A stretch of 64,000 nucleotides of DNA from Megamerina dolium. Taxonomy: Eukaryota > Arthropoda > Insecta > Diptera > Megamerinidae. Positions 1 to 10,044 of this stretch are shown here, one piece after another; the stretch's first letter is position 1, and every line of letters begins with the position of its first letter. The notes below the pieces were generated by a model, which saw only the letters and a program-made list of their open reading frames with translations, made no database searches and was not told the DNA's origin. The DNA is taken from contig OY978525.1 of the NCBI GenBank assembly GCA_963854835.1, positions 110,807,417 through 110,871,416 of the forward strand, written 5' to 3'. Position numbers and translations under genes: made by a program.

Positions 1-837
1 GTTACAGCTGTTTCAATTTAAAATTTGTATGGGGGCTACGATAAACACTGGGCGTGGTGCGCCCATTTTCTGTGAGCCTAGTTGCTCGTACAATACTAAG
101 CCATACCCTAAGTCTCGTTGTCCTAGGCTAAATGGTTTGTAAGCTATGGAGCTTAAAATTTTAGTTTAATTCACTCGACTTTGTATGGGAGACCCATGAA
201 GGAGTGGGCGTGGCACACTGATTTTCTGCCAGATTTTTGCCGACTACGATATTAATTTAAATGTCAATTATGGTTACTCTGGACAGAAGATTGTAGAAGT
301 TACAGCTGTTTCAATTTAAAAGAAGTACAGACACTTTGTATGGGAGCTACGCTAGAAAGTAGGCGTGGCTCACCCACTTTTGGCGAGGTTATATAGTAGT
401 ATAATATAACTCTATGTGCAAAATATTGTTGTCCCAAGTGGTATATTATGTGAGTTATAGCAAGTTAAAGATTTTGAAAATTTCGAGGTTAGTCGCTTTG
501 AATGCTTGGTGTGGGCGTGGTTATTGACCGATCATGCCCAATATCAATCCCCTCCATACCCTTGGATCATAGATTACTTGTGCCAAATTTCATCGAAATA
601 GCTCAATATTTACTCAAGTTATCGTGCGAACCAGCCAGGTGACAGACAGACGGACGGACGGACGGACGGACGGACGGACGGACGGACGGACGGACGGACA
701 TCGTTAAATCGAAAATTTAATCGACGCTGATCACGAATATATATCCATGTCTATATCTCCGGAGATTCCTTCAAGTGGACACAAACATCTGACCGAAATG
801 AATATACCATGCATATTGCATTATGCAGGGTATAAAA
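1..837. repeat. Dispersed modular repeat, copy 1
   Basis: Non-coding repeat entering the window from the left. A module beginning tttgtatggg and continuing into a gtgggcgtgg-type motif recurs near 24, 180 and 335, a period of about 155 bp. It ends in a tetranucleotide tract, an AT-rich stretch and the motif cagggtataaaaa. The same order of blocks recurs at 30095-33012, and a decayed piece lies at 6405-6740, so this is a genome repeat family. No open frame is conserved. Its class is not clear from sequence alone. Confidence 0.75.
645..700. repeat. (GGAC)n microsatellite
   Basis: About twelve consecutive copies of the tetranucleotide GGAC, preceded by two GACA-type units. The tract belongs to dispersed repeat copy 1. 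The matching position in the 30-33 kb copy keeps only a short cagacagatgtatggacgg remnant, so the tract has expanded or contracted between copies. Confidence 0.9.
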
Positions 838-2655
838 ATGATATTAATTAAAGAATTTTATACATTTTGTTCCATATTCTGTTCCATAACAAAATAGGGG
901 GGAAAAAAAATGAAATCGATTTGCAACAAAGAAATTAAAATCTTTCAGATTTTTCTATATTCCATATTTTCCATTTGTTTGTTGGTTCTTATTTTGTTGA
1001 AGTAAGTAAGACCTTGGCTAGCTTTTTGAAGAACTCTTAAAAACAAACAAAATAGAAATATTAAGATTGGAATCGTGCGAAAAGTCATAATAAAACTTTT
1101 TTGTTTGTTTTTATTTTTTATGTGACTTTTTTTCTTTTCTTTTCTCTCTTTTGGTAGAAACCCTATGCAAGATGTGTTGATGTTGAAGCCTTATATTTTC
1201 ATTTCCTAAAGGAAATTGAAATGTATTGAGTATATATTGTAGTTGTAAGTGGAGTATCAAATGTGCTTCTCTGTGCCACATAGTCAAATTAGATGAGACT
1301 AAAATATAATTTACTACATTACAAATTGCCAAATGTTACAGATTTGATTTGACACAAAATTTAGCATACTATTTACTTGTATCTTTTCATAGACAAGCAA
1401 AGAGATTTATTTATTTATACACGATTTTGTATTGAAAGCAATTTGCAAAAAGCTTTAATTTGAATTTTAATATTTCCGCGTTTTTTTTTTGTCGTTGCAA
1501 CTATCGTAAACAAGCTCATAATATTTTTCTATATATCGCGATTATGAAATGTGTGAAGAGATATGCTAAAGGAATTTCTAAAATTATGTACAGTGCTGGT
1601 GCAATATAACTAACAAATGGACATTCGAATTAATCGAACTGGTTGAATAATTAAAAATGTATTCTATTTGTATTTCTTACGGATTTCACTAGCAAATCTT
1701 ATATAAAATATTATAATTAACCAAAAAATATTATATAAAAACTAGAAAAATATAATTAAAGTAGCTTCTGTTCAAAATATATAGCATTATGATATATTTT
1801 ATGTTTTTCATATCAATCGAATGATTTTTTTATGCCGTATTTTTTTTAATTTCTGAGATTTGAATTCAATATAAAACAATTTCGATTTAATATACAAATG
1901 ATTCGAATTATTTGTAGAGAATATCATTTGTTATACTGGATCACCACTGTAAGTGTATATAGGATACCTAGCGAGTATAATTTAGAAAAGGAAAATATTA
2001 CATTTGCATATTGCATTTTTGTCTATTTTCTTTTTTTGCTGACAGTAGCAGCAAATATAATATATATGCTTGTATATAAATATCGGAATATATGGTAATC
2101 CAAATAGTATCATATACAGATTAGAATTATCCTTAGCTCTATGGTGCAAGACAAGTGTAAGACTTAGTTTTATATTCATATAAAGTGATTGAAATTAAGA
2201 TTTGTCGCTTGGTATTTAAGCCTTGATGATTCCTAGGGGATTTTTTATAATTAAATTTTTTTAATTTTTTTTTGCCATCAATCATCGTTGAAGTATTCAA
2301 ACTGATTCCGAATTTGGGCTTAAGCACAAAGTAAGATTTGGCTCCATGTTTTAAAGACCAACGTACAAATTAAACAACGAAATTAAATCGAATTGCCTTG
2401 AATAAACTTGTTTGTCTTTAAAATCTAATTTGGCTATTATCACTTAATGCTTCCTAGCTTCTACATTTCACGTCTCATTTAAGCAGAATTACACTTAAAG
2501 CTTTCACCATAAAATTATCTTATAAATACAATATATATATATAAAATAATTCCCGTTTCATATTAATGGAACAACTGTAAATGAAAAATTTCATCGCCAG
2601 TCAAATTTAATCCGATCGAGACAGATAGAATATCGTAGGAAGGAAGAAGACCACA
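838..2655. other. AT-rich intergenic stretch, no gene seen
   Basis: Short open frames here have no recognisable domain, no codon bias, and many A/T homopolymers. I see no splice-bounded exon, RNA gene or terminal repeat. Confidence 0.6.
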
Positions 2656-2659
2656 CCAA

Positions 2660-3770
2660 ATGGCCATAGTATTGCCTATCGTTAGCTGTGGCTTTTTTCC
2701 GACTTTCTGGAAGCACACAAATTTCACGATGAAAGAAGTCGATGTGTTTTGAGACAATCCATGAATTGACCCAGTATTTTGGCCTCTTCGTAAGAATGGA
2801 AGCGCCGTTCTTTCAGGTCGCGTGTCATCGATCGGACCAAATGGTAATCAGAAAGTAAAATGTCTGTCCTATACGGTCGGTGGGGGTAGGACTTCCCATC
2901 CTTAAGTATATTTGAACGACTTCAGCAACATGTAGACGAGCATTGTCATGTTGCAAAATTACTTTGTCGTATCATTCGACGTTTTGTGGCCGTTTTTCTT
3001 TCAATGCTCGTCACAAATGCGTCAATTGTGTTCGATAAAGGCTACCAGTGATGGTTACATTCGATTTTAGCAGCGCATTATAAACAACACAGAGTTGATC
3101 TCGCCAAATACAGAGCATAAGCTTGTCATCATAAATATTCCGCTTTGCAGTTGATGTTGATGATTGGCCGAACATAACCCATGATTTTTTTTCGCTTCGG
3201 GTTACCATAATAAATCAACTTTTCATCATTAGTGACCATTTCTTTTCTTTTTGCCATTGAAGTAAAAAACAGAGAACATGAAAAATCGGCGTTCAACATC
3301 TCTCGGTTTCAATTCGTATGGGACCCGATTTTCTTGTTTTTTAATCAACCACTGATGATGTTGCCAATTATTCAAGCATTTGACATGAATTTTCTTCCAA
3401 TAAAGTCGTCCATTCTTCATCTTCAAACTTTTTTGGTTGGGACCGAACGCTTTTTGTCTTCAATGTCAAAATCGCCACTTTTGTAAAGGTGAAACCGTTA
3501 CTCACACATCTCTATTTACATACACACACACACACACACATCTATTTATAATGTTCGTTATAAGTTTCCAATATCAATCGATGATTTTCAGCAGCACATT
3601 TCCTTGAATTAAATATTAAAAACAAAACTTGCTCTAAATTATATTTTCTTGGCTCAAAGTTCGACATGTTTGAAACTCAATAAAAATTGGTTATTTACAC
3701 TTTTACGAAATGACAGACATTAAAGACTAATAATGGCGTTTTAAAACGAATATAGTTCGAGTAGGGTCCG
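2660..3770 (-). mobile_element. mariner relic A
   Basis: Minus-strand mariner (DD34D class) transposase remains. Recognisable stretches in several frames include [35 protein letters not shown] and, nearer the N-terminus, [12 protein letters not shown]. The 5' untranslated part at 3590-3770 aligns with that of the second copy at 46575-47640 (both contain ctcaataaaaattggtt), so they are one family. Frameshifts, stops and a degraded C-terminal third make it inactive. The ends are approximate because the terminal repeats are decayed. Confidence 0.8.
3519..3540. repeat. (CA)n microsatellite
   Basis: Nine to ten CA units interrupting the N-terminal part of mariner relic A. Confidence 0.85.
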
Positions 3771-3939
3771 ATAGCCCATCTAAAGAAAATCTCTCAAAAC
3801 ACATTTTCAAGTAATTATCTTTTCAAGAAAATAAAACTTCAATAACAAAAATTGAATACTTCTGATATTTTTAAGTCTGTAAATATGCTTACGTTTCTTA
3901 TTTTTTTTTCACGAAATTTTGGAAGCGACCTCTTGATGT

Positions 3940-4284
3940 CATCATCATCATTTTTACAATGTTCTTCTCCATGTGTTTTTAGGATGTCCCCTCTTGAGGC
4001 TGCCTTGCGGATTCCAATCAAATCACCGTGCCGTCCTTTCACAATGTGTGACGTAGTTTTATGTAATTGGCCATTGGTTTCAATTTACATTTTCCATATA
4101 AGTCAGAGTTGCTGATGACATTTGGCCAGCACACCTTGAGAATATGTCGGAGACATCTGTTGACGAAACTTTGAATTTGACCAGTAAGAAAGTCGGTTAC
4201 AAGCTAGGTCTCACATCCATAGAGCAATACTGAGATGACGTTCCACTTAAATAGTCTCATTTTTGTGAAGAAGGATATTTTCTT
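3940..4284 (-). mobile_element. 5'-truncated LINE fragment with (ATG)n 3' tail
   Basis: Minus-strand 3' end of an endonuclease/reverse-transcriptase LINE. Reading right to left shows VLLYGCET, FVNRCLRHIL and, after a frameshift, WNPQGSLKRGHPKNTWRR, the C-terminal signature also seen in the LINE copies at 15.4-16.3 kb and 27.3-28.6 kb. It ends with ATGATGATG directly against a 13-bp repeat (gacctcttgatgt, 3927-3939). The same 13 bp lie at its other edge (4285-4297). Heavy 5' truncation and internal stops make it dead. Confidence 0.75.
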
Positions 4285-4297
4285 GACCTCTTGATGT

Positions 4298-4722
4298 TCT
4301 TCTTCTTCTTATGTGGCCATAACAACCGAATATCGATTTAGGCCGAAAATAACATGCACTGATGAGCGAATGCTTGGAGTTTTCGAGAGAAAAGTCCTAC
4401 GCAAGTTCTTTGGACCTATTTGCGTTGGTGGCGAGTACCGAATAAGGTACAACAATGAGCTGTACGAGCTGTATGCCGATATTGACATAGTAAAGCGCAT
4501 CAAAATCCAGCGGCTGCGTGGTGTAGGTCATGTCGAGCGAATGGAAGAACACGCTCCAGCTAAGAAGGTGTTATATTCGGAACCCGCTGGAGGACGGCGC
4601 AGAAGAGGAAGACCAAACCTCCGGTGGAAAGACCAAGTACTGGAGAACCTGACGGCGCTTGGAATTTCTAACTGGCGCCAGCTAACGAAGAACAGAGATG
4701 GCTGGCGAAGCATGTTATTTTC
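4298..4722 (+). mobile_element. LINE C-terminal fragment, opposite orientation
   Basis: An open frame from 4313 to 4732 encodes the C-terminal tail of a different non-LTR reverse transcriptase. Landmarks are GVFERKVLRKFFGP, RYNNELYELY, RLRGVGHVERM, GRRRRGRPNLRWKDQV and NWRQL. The final residues STS and the stop codon come from the third copy of the 13-bp repeat (4723-4735). The fragment is therefore bounded by the same 13 bp on both sides. The frame is surprisingly clean, suggesting a recent insertion. It has no RT catalytic core and no autonomous function. Confidence 0.75.
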
Positions 4723-4843
4723 GACCTCTTGATGTACTAAGATAAAAATAAGTAGTAAGTATGCGCCTTAACTCTACACTTTGTAGATAATGGCGACTCT
4801 AATGTATCGTATATACGATTCTATGCAATACAACGATGGGACA

Positions 4844-4877
4844 AAGTTATATGAAATTATTAGATTTCATATAACTT
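4844..4877. repeat. 14-bp perfect inverted repeat (hairpin)
   Basis: Arms aagttatatgaaat (4844-4857) and atttcatataactt (4864-4877) are exact reverse complements around a 6-nt loop. A small cruciform or a MITE end is possible. No gene adjoins it. Confidence 0.7.
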
Positions 4878-4879
4878 TC

Positions 4880-5629
4880 GTATCGTATATGCTAGTAAAG
4901 CTTGTCACACTAAACTAAAATAAGAGTGCAAAAATGGGTTTCTATTAATTTAAAGTTCAAATATTTTGCATTGGAGACGTAATGGAGAATTTTTTTAAAT
5001 CTTGATAAATACAAATACATTTCCACGACGAATTTAAAAAGTCAAATTATGACTTTCATCAAATTTTATTTTATTTTCCACATATATGTATATTTTGCGC
5101 AGTCGATTAAAATAAAATCAGATGTCTCAACAAGATCTTGCAAAAGTTCATCAAAGTTGTTTGTGGTTTCATATTTTGTTTTTTGTGCTATGAATTATTT
5201 GAATTTTGTCTATGAGCTGAATAACTGTTCGATAAGATAAATAGAAAAGAAATGTCGAAAGAAATTACATACTTATATGCAAATTGAATGATATTATTAT
5301 ACCTATTGTTGCCATTTTATGTTACAAATACAATTTATTACAATACATGCATTATATGGAAATTCTACATACAAGCATATAAGTAATATGTACGAATATA
5401 TTAAATTGCTACATATACAATATATGAATTTACCCAGTAGGTAGTGTTATGATCTATAAAATATTAAATCATTCCTGATATATCTATTATACAGGGATGA
5501 TAGCATAAGATTTAATATTATAGTGGTAAATTATTAAAATTCAAATCAAACTAAAGATAACAGATTAAATAGAAGAAAAATTCATTAAGAAAAAATGCTC
5601 TACCGGAAAATATGTTATTAGCATGCATA
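4880..5629. other. AT-rich intergenic stretch
   Basis: No recognisable coding, RNA or repeat structure beyond scattered A/T runs and TATG/TACA-type short repeats. Confidence 0.55.
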
Positions 5630-5799
5630 CATTCTGTCAAATAAGTAACCGGAAATTCTCATTTTTAATTTTCCCTCTGAGAATATTTCAAAAAATTGTT
5701 GTTCGATATTTTTATCCATAGTAAAAATCTTTGAGATATTCTCAGAGGGAAAATTAAAAATGAGAATTTCCGATTTCCGGGTACTTATTTGACAGAATG
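5630..5799. mobile_element. 170-bp MITE derived from the 50.5-kb long-TIR element
   Basis: Terminal inverted repeats of about 65 bp start CATTCTGTCAAATAAGTA and end TTATTTGACAGAATG. The roughly 30-bp centre (5700-5730, containing cgatatttttatccatag) equals the inner edge of the larger element at 50476-51028, including the start codon of its transposase fragment. The flanks are TA on the left and TT on the right, consistent with a mariner-type TA target with one change. Confidence 0.85.
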
Positions 5800-6404
5800 T
5801 TTGTATGCCTGACTAATATATGTGGAAAATATCCTTAATTGATTGTTTCGTACAAACACCATTCCTACAAATACATAGAAGCGAACGATATTGCAAAGAA
5901 ACAAACACATATCCTCAAATGATTTCCCCCATTCGAATATGTATTAGTAATTTTATTAGAAAATTGTGTATATTACATATTTTACCTTTTCACTTACCTT
6001 TACCTTTATGTACTAACATATTGTCGATTTCTTGCTAGGCTTACACGCTCTCTCAATGTCTGTGTGTGTGTGTGTTAGTCTTTTCTATAATATACATATT
6101 TACATATAATTTAGACTCTTTCTTAATGCTGTCCTTTTTTGCAAAGAGTAAGAGTGAAAATCAAAATAGCTATTGATATACTTATGGATACCTATGGCAA
6201 CCGAATTACTCCTAAATACATATGTAGGTACATTGTTATAAAGTATTTGTCATACATAATACATATACATATATTGAAGTATTTGTAATAATTACTTTAA
6301 TTGATATAATGGACTAATTTTTGAGAAAATATTTAAAATGTGTCTGAATTTTAAAATAAAAAAAATTCAAAAAATAAAAAACTAAAATATTAAACGGCTT
6401 GTAG
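5800..6404. other. AT-rich intergenic stretch
   Basis: Contains a short (GT)n tract near 6060-6075 and nothing else recognisable. Confidence 0.5.
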
Positions 6405-6740
6405 TGGCGACTTAGCCTAGGATAAGATTAAATAGTGAGCATGGATCGCTTATTTCTTGTGAAAATATTGTTCCATGTATCAAATATAGTTGTCCTATAT
6501 ATAAAATTAGCCAATTTATGCAAATATAAAATTTAAAAAAATTTTTTGATTTTGTATGGGAGCTACAAAAACTACAAGGCGTGATATATCTATTTCTTCA
6601 GTCTACGTAGAATTTAAAAAAAAGTCCGAAGATGGACTCTGTACTATTAGATTATAGGTATTTCATGCCAATTTTCGTTCAAATATTTCCACATTTAATC
6701 AAATTATCCTATATTCGTATATACCTTTAAATCGACACCT
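6405..6740. repeat. Dispersed modular repeat, decayed fragment
   Basis: Carries the family landmark ttttgtatgggagctac near 6553 followed by a decayed aaggcgtg motif, and a block (attagattataggtatttcatgcc) matching the end-proximal block of copies 1 and 2. Indels and A/T runs show it is older than the other copies. Confidence 0.6.
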
Positions 6741-6914
6741 TAGGCGACGTTGCTTAAGTTTAAAAAAAAGTAAGTTTATGTAAGCTTTTTATATTTCCAG
6801 AGCTTCTATTAAATGGTTAATAAATTTGTGATTAAAATGAATATATGTAACATCTGTCACTATACTTAAAATTGTATGAAACTTGTCCGGTTACACTATG
6901 AAATAAATTTCAGC

Positions 6915-7965
6915 ATCAGTGTCTGAGGACAGAATGATTCCAACTCAGTATGAAAGACCGTTACAACGTTTTGCATACTCAGGCAAATTTGTTTTTTTTT
7001 TTTTTTGTGTATGACCATTTTAAATTTGCAATTTTTTGACTGACTGTTTTTAGACTATGTGGGGGTAAAAAAGGGTTAAAATTCATAGCGATATATTCAT
7101 AGTAAAGAAATATGTAGTTTGGACACATAGAGTAAAATTTCACGATGAAAATTTTGTGGGAACATTTTAACCCAGTAGCTCTCTCACAAAAACGTCGTAT
7201 AGGCCCTCTTTTTGGAAAACGGTATTTAGGAAGCCGCTAAAGGGTTAAAATGTTATAGAAAATTATTCACCGGAAAATTTCACTAATCGCATTTTCAGAC
7301 AAAATGTTTATACAAGGAACGTAAAAAGACCACAGAAAATAAAAAATACAATATATTAAGTCCCCTTGAAATATGCAGCATTTTTAGACATTCTTCTATA
7401 ATTTGTTCACATGTGGACATTATGACTAACTACAGATTCTGATGAAAGCGGTGATTACGATAATAATGTCATAAGGGCCGAACCATTACCCTGGAAAAGA
7501 ACTCGAGTTATATTTTTGAACAAATTATAAAAACATGCATAAAAATGTTGCATATTTCAAGGGGATATATATGCTTTTTTATTTTCTGTGGACTTTTACG
7601 TTCTTTGTATAATGATTTTGTATAGAGATACTCTTAGTGAAATTTTCTGAGGAATAATTTTCTAGAATATTTTAACCCCCTAGTGTCATCGCAAATGCCA
7701 TTTTGTTCAGACTCTCCAAAAAGTGGGTCAAAACCACCCTTCCGTGAAAGAGCTAGTGGGTTAAAATGCTCTACAAAATGATTCCTTGTGAAATTTTATT
7801 GTATGTGTTAAATATACATATTTCGCTCCAATATGAAATTTAACCCTTTTTCAGGCAAAAAAATTGCAAATTTAATATGACCATAAAAAAATTTTTTTGT
7901 TTAAGAATGCAAAAAGTTTTGGAGTTTTTACTAAATGGGATTAGATCTTTCATTCTCAGTTAGAA
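6915..7965. repeat. About 1-kb imperfect foldback element
   Basis: The two halves are diverged reverse complements around about 7430. Matching pairs include aatgattccaactcagtatg (left) against the reverse of the segment near 7950-7975, tatgaccattttaaatttgc (7009) against the segment near 7870-7890, and cttgaaatatgcagcattt (7365) against the reverse of 7545-7563. Shorter inverted modules with gggttaaaatg and attttaaccc sit inside. The centre has no conserved frame. It is a foldback or long-TIR element with nested modules. Confidence 0.75.
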
Positions 7966-8960
7966 TCATTCCTCCTTATGACTTAGAAAACTGTTCACCG
8001 CACGAAGCACTGTAAGCAGAGACTTCAGGTTTTCAATGAGAGTTTCTATCGAAATAGATTTCAGCAAATGCACCATCATGGTTGACTACCCTCTTTGTGT
8101 TCATTATTACTAATACCATTTACATTTTGATCTTGATTTTTTTATTTTTTAATTGTAATTTGTACAAGTTCTTATATGTTCAATTTGTGAAATTATTTTA
8201 TGGAATAATACTCAATTTTTCCATACTGATTTTGATCCTGGAAAAACATATTTAATTTTTAATAAGTAATATCTATTTAAATTGCTGACATTATAAATAG
8301 CAGACGGCACAAATGAAATATGTGTGTTAAATTTAAATGAAATTTAAGAAATTTCATAAAATATTCCTTGTAGTATTTGCATTGAATAATGCTAAAACAG
8401 GTACATTCTTAATATATTTATTAAAATGTATTGTAAATTTTAATCAATAAAAATATTAGACTTAATATATATGTTACCTGCATACAAATAAAACAATACT
8501 TATATACGTTTGTATGTATATGCATACACTAGTATTCGTATATGGATGATACTCGTACATACAGGTTTAAACAAACGTAAACTGTTCGGTATTGTAAACA
8601 TTTACACACCTAATTCTGTCAATAATTGATATATGGCTGTAAGGTATAATGATGAAAAATACCTAAGTAAATAAATAAAGACGTAATACTTTAATTGATA
8701 CCTATGCATTGTACATTAAATTCTGATTAACTCTGACACTGGTGGGAAAATAATTCTAAGTGAATTGGGTTGGAAAAAACTACAATGAAAGATAGATCGA
8801 TAGAAGTTAGATTATTGGAAAAAAACCGTAAAATAATTATTCTCAAAACAATCAGGCAAGTGATGTCCATTATTCTTTAGGCCTGATGGTATAAAATAGG
8901 CTGAAGAAGAACATAAATATAAAAAAAGGGAAGTTTCTACTTTTAACCGTAGACTGTCCT

Positions 8961-8980
8961 TTGGGTAGAATTCTACCCAA
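8961..8980. repeat. 20-bp perfect palindrome near the left piggyBac end
   Basis: A perfect palindrome centred on gggtagaattctaccc, 14 bp inside the left end. Related palindromes are at 9139-9160 (one central mismatch pair) and 12917-12938 (perfect, near the right end). Such subterminal palindromes in piggyBac relatives are candidate transposase-binding sites. This role is inference. Confidence 0.85.
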
Positions 8981-9138
8981 AAAGGAACTTTCTTGTATAA
9001 TATTTAACAAATGGTATTTTTTGCAATACGAAATTTCTTGACTTTATTCAAAATGCTTTTTTCCTTCGTTAAAGTTGAGTTTACTGACTTTTTATGATAT
9101 ACTTTAAAAAAATTTCGACCATACATGTTTCACGTCCC

Positions 9139-9160
9139 TATGGGTAGATTTCTACCCATA
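9139..9160. repeat. Second subterminal palindrome of the piggyBac element
   Basis: Arms tatgggtaga and tctacccata around a TT centre. Same core as the palindromes at 8961-8980 and 12917-12938. Confidence 0.8.
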
Positions 9161-9405
9161 AGAAATTTTTTGAAAAAACATTATTTTCTCACTATGTTTT
9201 ATAATGTGCAACACTGGGTATTTTTTACGAGTACGCAATAGAGAAGCAAATGCTAAAAAGGGGAATAACCTACAAATATATGGTTGTCTCATTTTTTAAA
9301 AAGGGGATTCCCAATTATATTCATGTATCATATGTGAATAGAGTTGGTAAGCAATTGCTATTCAAAAGCTGACCAGTATTCTTGTGTTACGAACGTGTAA
9401 AAAAA

Positions 9406-10044
9406 ATGTCAAATCCAAAATATTTAACCAATGAAATGATTGAGGAGCTGGTGAATGAAAATAGTGACGAGGCAGATATTTATTCCGATAGTGAAGATGA
9501 ATATGAACCCATAGATGAAGAGGATATTTCAAGTGAAAAATATACAAGTGAGGAAGATTCTTCGGATGGTGAAATCCCTATTGAGTTCACTGAATCGACA
9601 TCTGCAATGATTGCAAAGGATGGCATGGTTTGGAAATCATCGCCAGTTCCAAAACACCGTGGAAGATTACGGAACGAAAATGTTTTATCATTACAACATG
9701 GTGTTACTCGCATCGCATCGTCCCGGGTAAATGACAAAAAGGACGCGTTTTTACTCTTTTTCACGCCAGCGATTGAAAAAATTATAATTGAAAATTCAAA
9801 TAAATACGCACAAGCAAAATTTCCTCAGGAGTTAACAGAGAGTATTTACATGCATACATTGGCGTTCTTATTCTAAGTGGAGTGTTCAAGTAAGGTTTAT
9901 TTTTATTTTTTGCATAATGTTGTAAATTGCAATTTGAAATAAATGTTTATACAGATCAAAGAATGAGGCAGCGGAGGATCTATTCGACGAAAAATTCGGA
10001 AGACCAATGTTTCGTTCAATCATGTCGCAGAAAACTTTCAAATA
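9406..10044 (+). pseudogene. piggyBac transposase, N-terminal part
   Basis: Starts at the Met of MSNPKYL (9406). An acidic N-terminus rich in Asp/Glu/Ser (about residues 15-55) is typical of piggyBac transposases. It is followed by WKSSPVPKHRGR and KDAFLLFFTPAIEKI. The frame breaks near 9850: GVLILSGVFK continues one frame over. A GT-AG intron, 9890-9954 (65 bp), fits because joining aa to a restores VFKSKNEAAEDLF. The frame then runs through FGRPMFRSIMSQKTFK to the TA at 10043-10044, where the Tc1 element entered. Confidence 0.88.

Noticed and set aside
645..700. CRISPR-like direct repeats
   Set aside because: A plain GGAC microsatellite without spacers in an insect genome.
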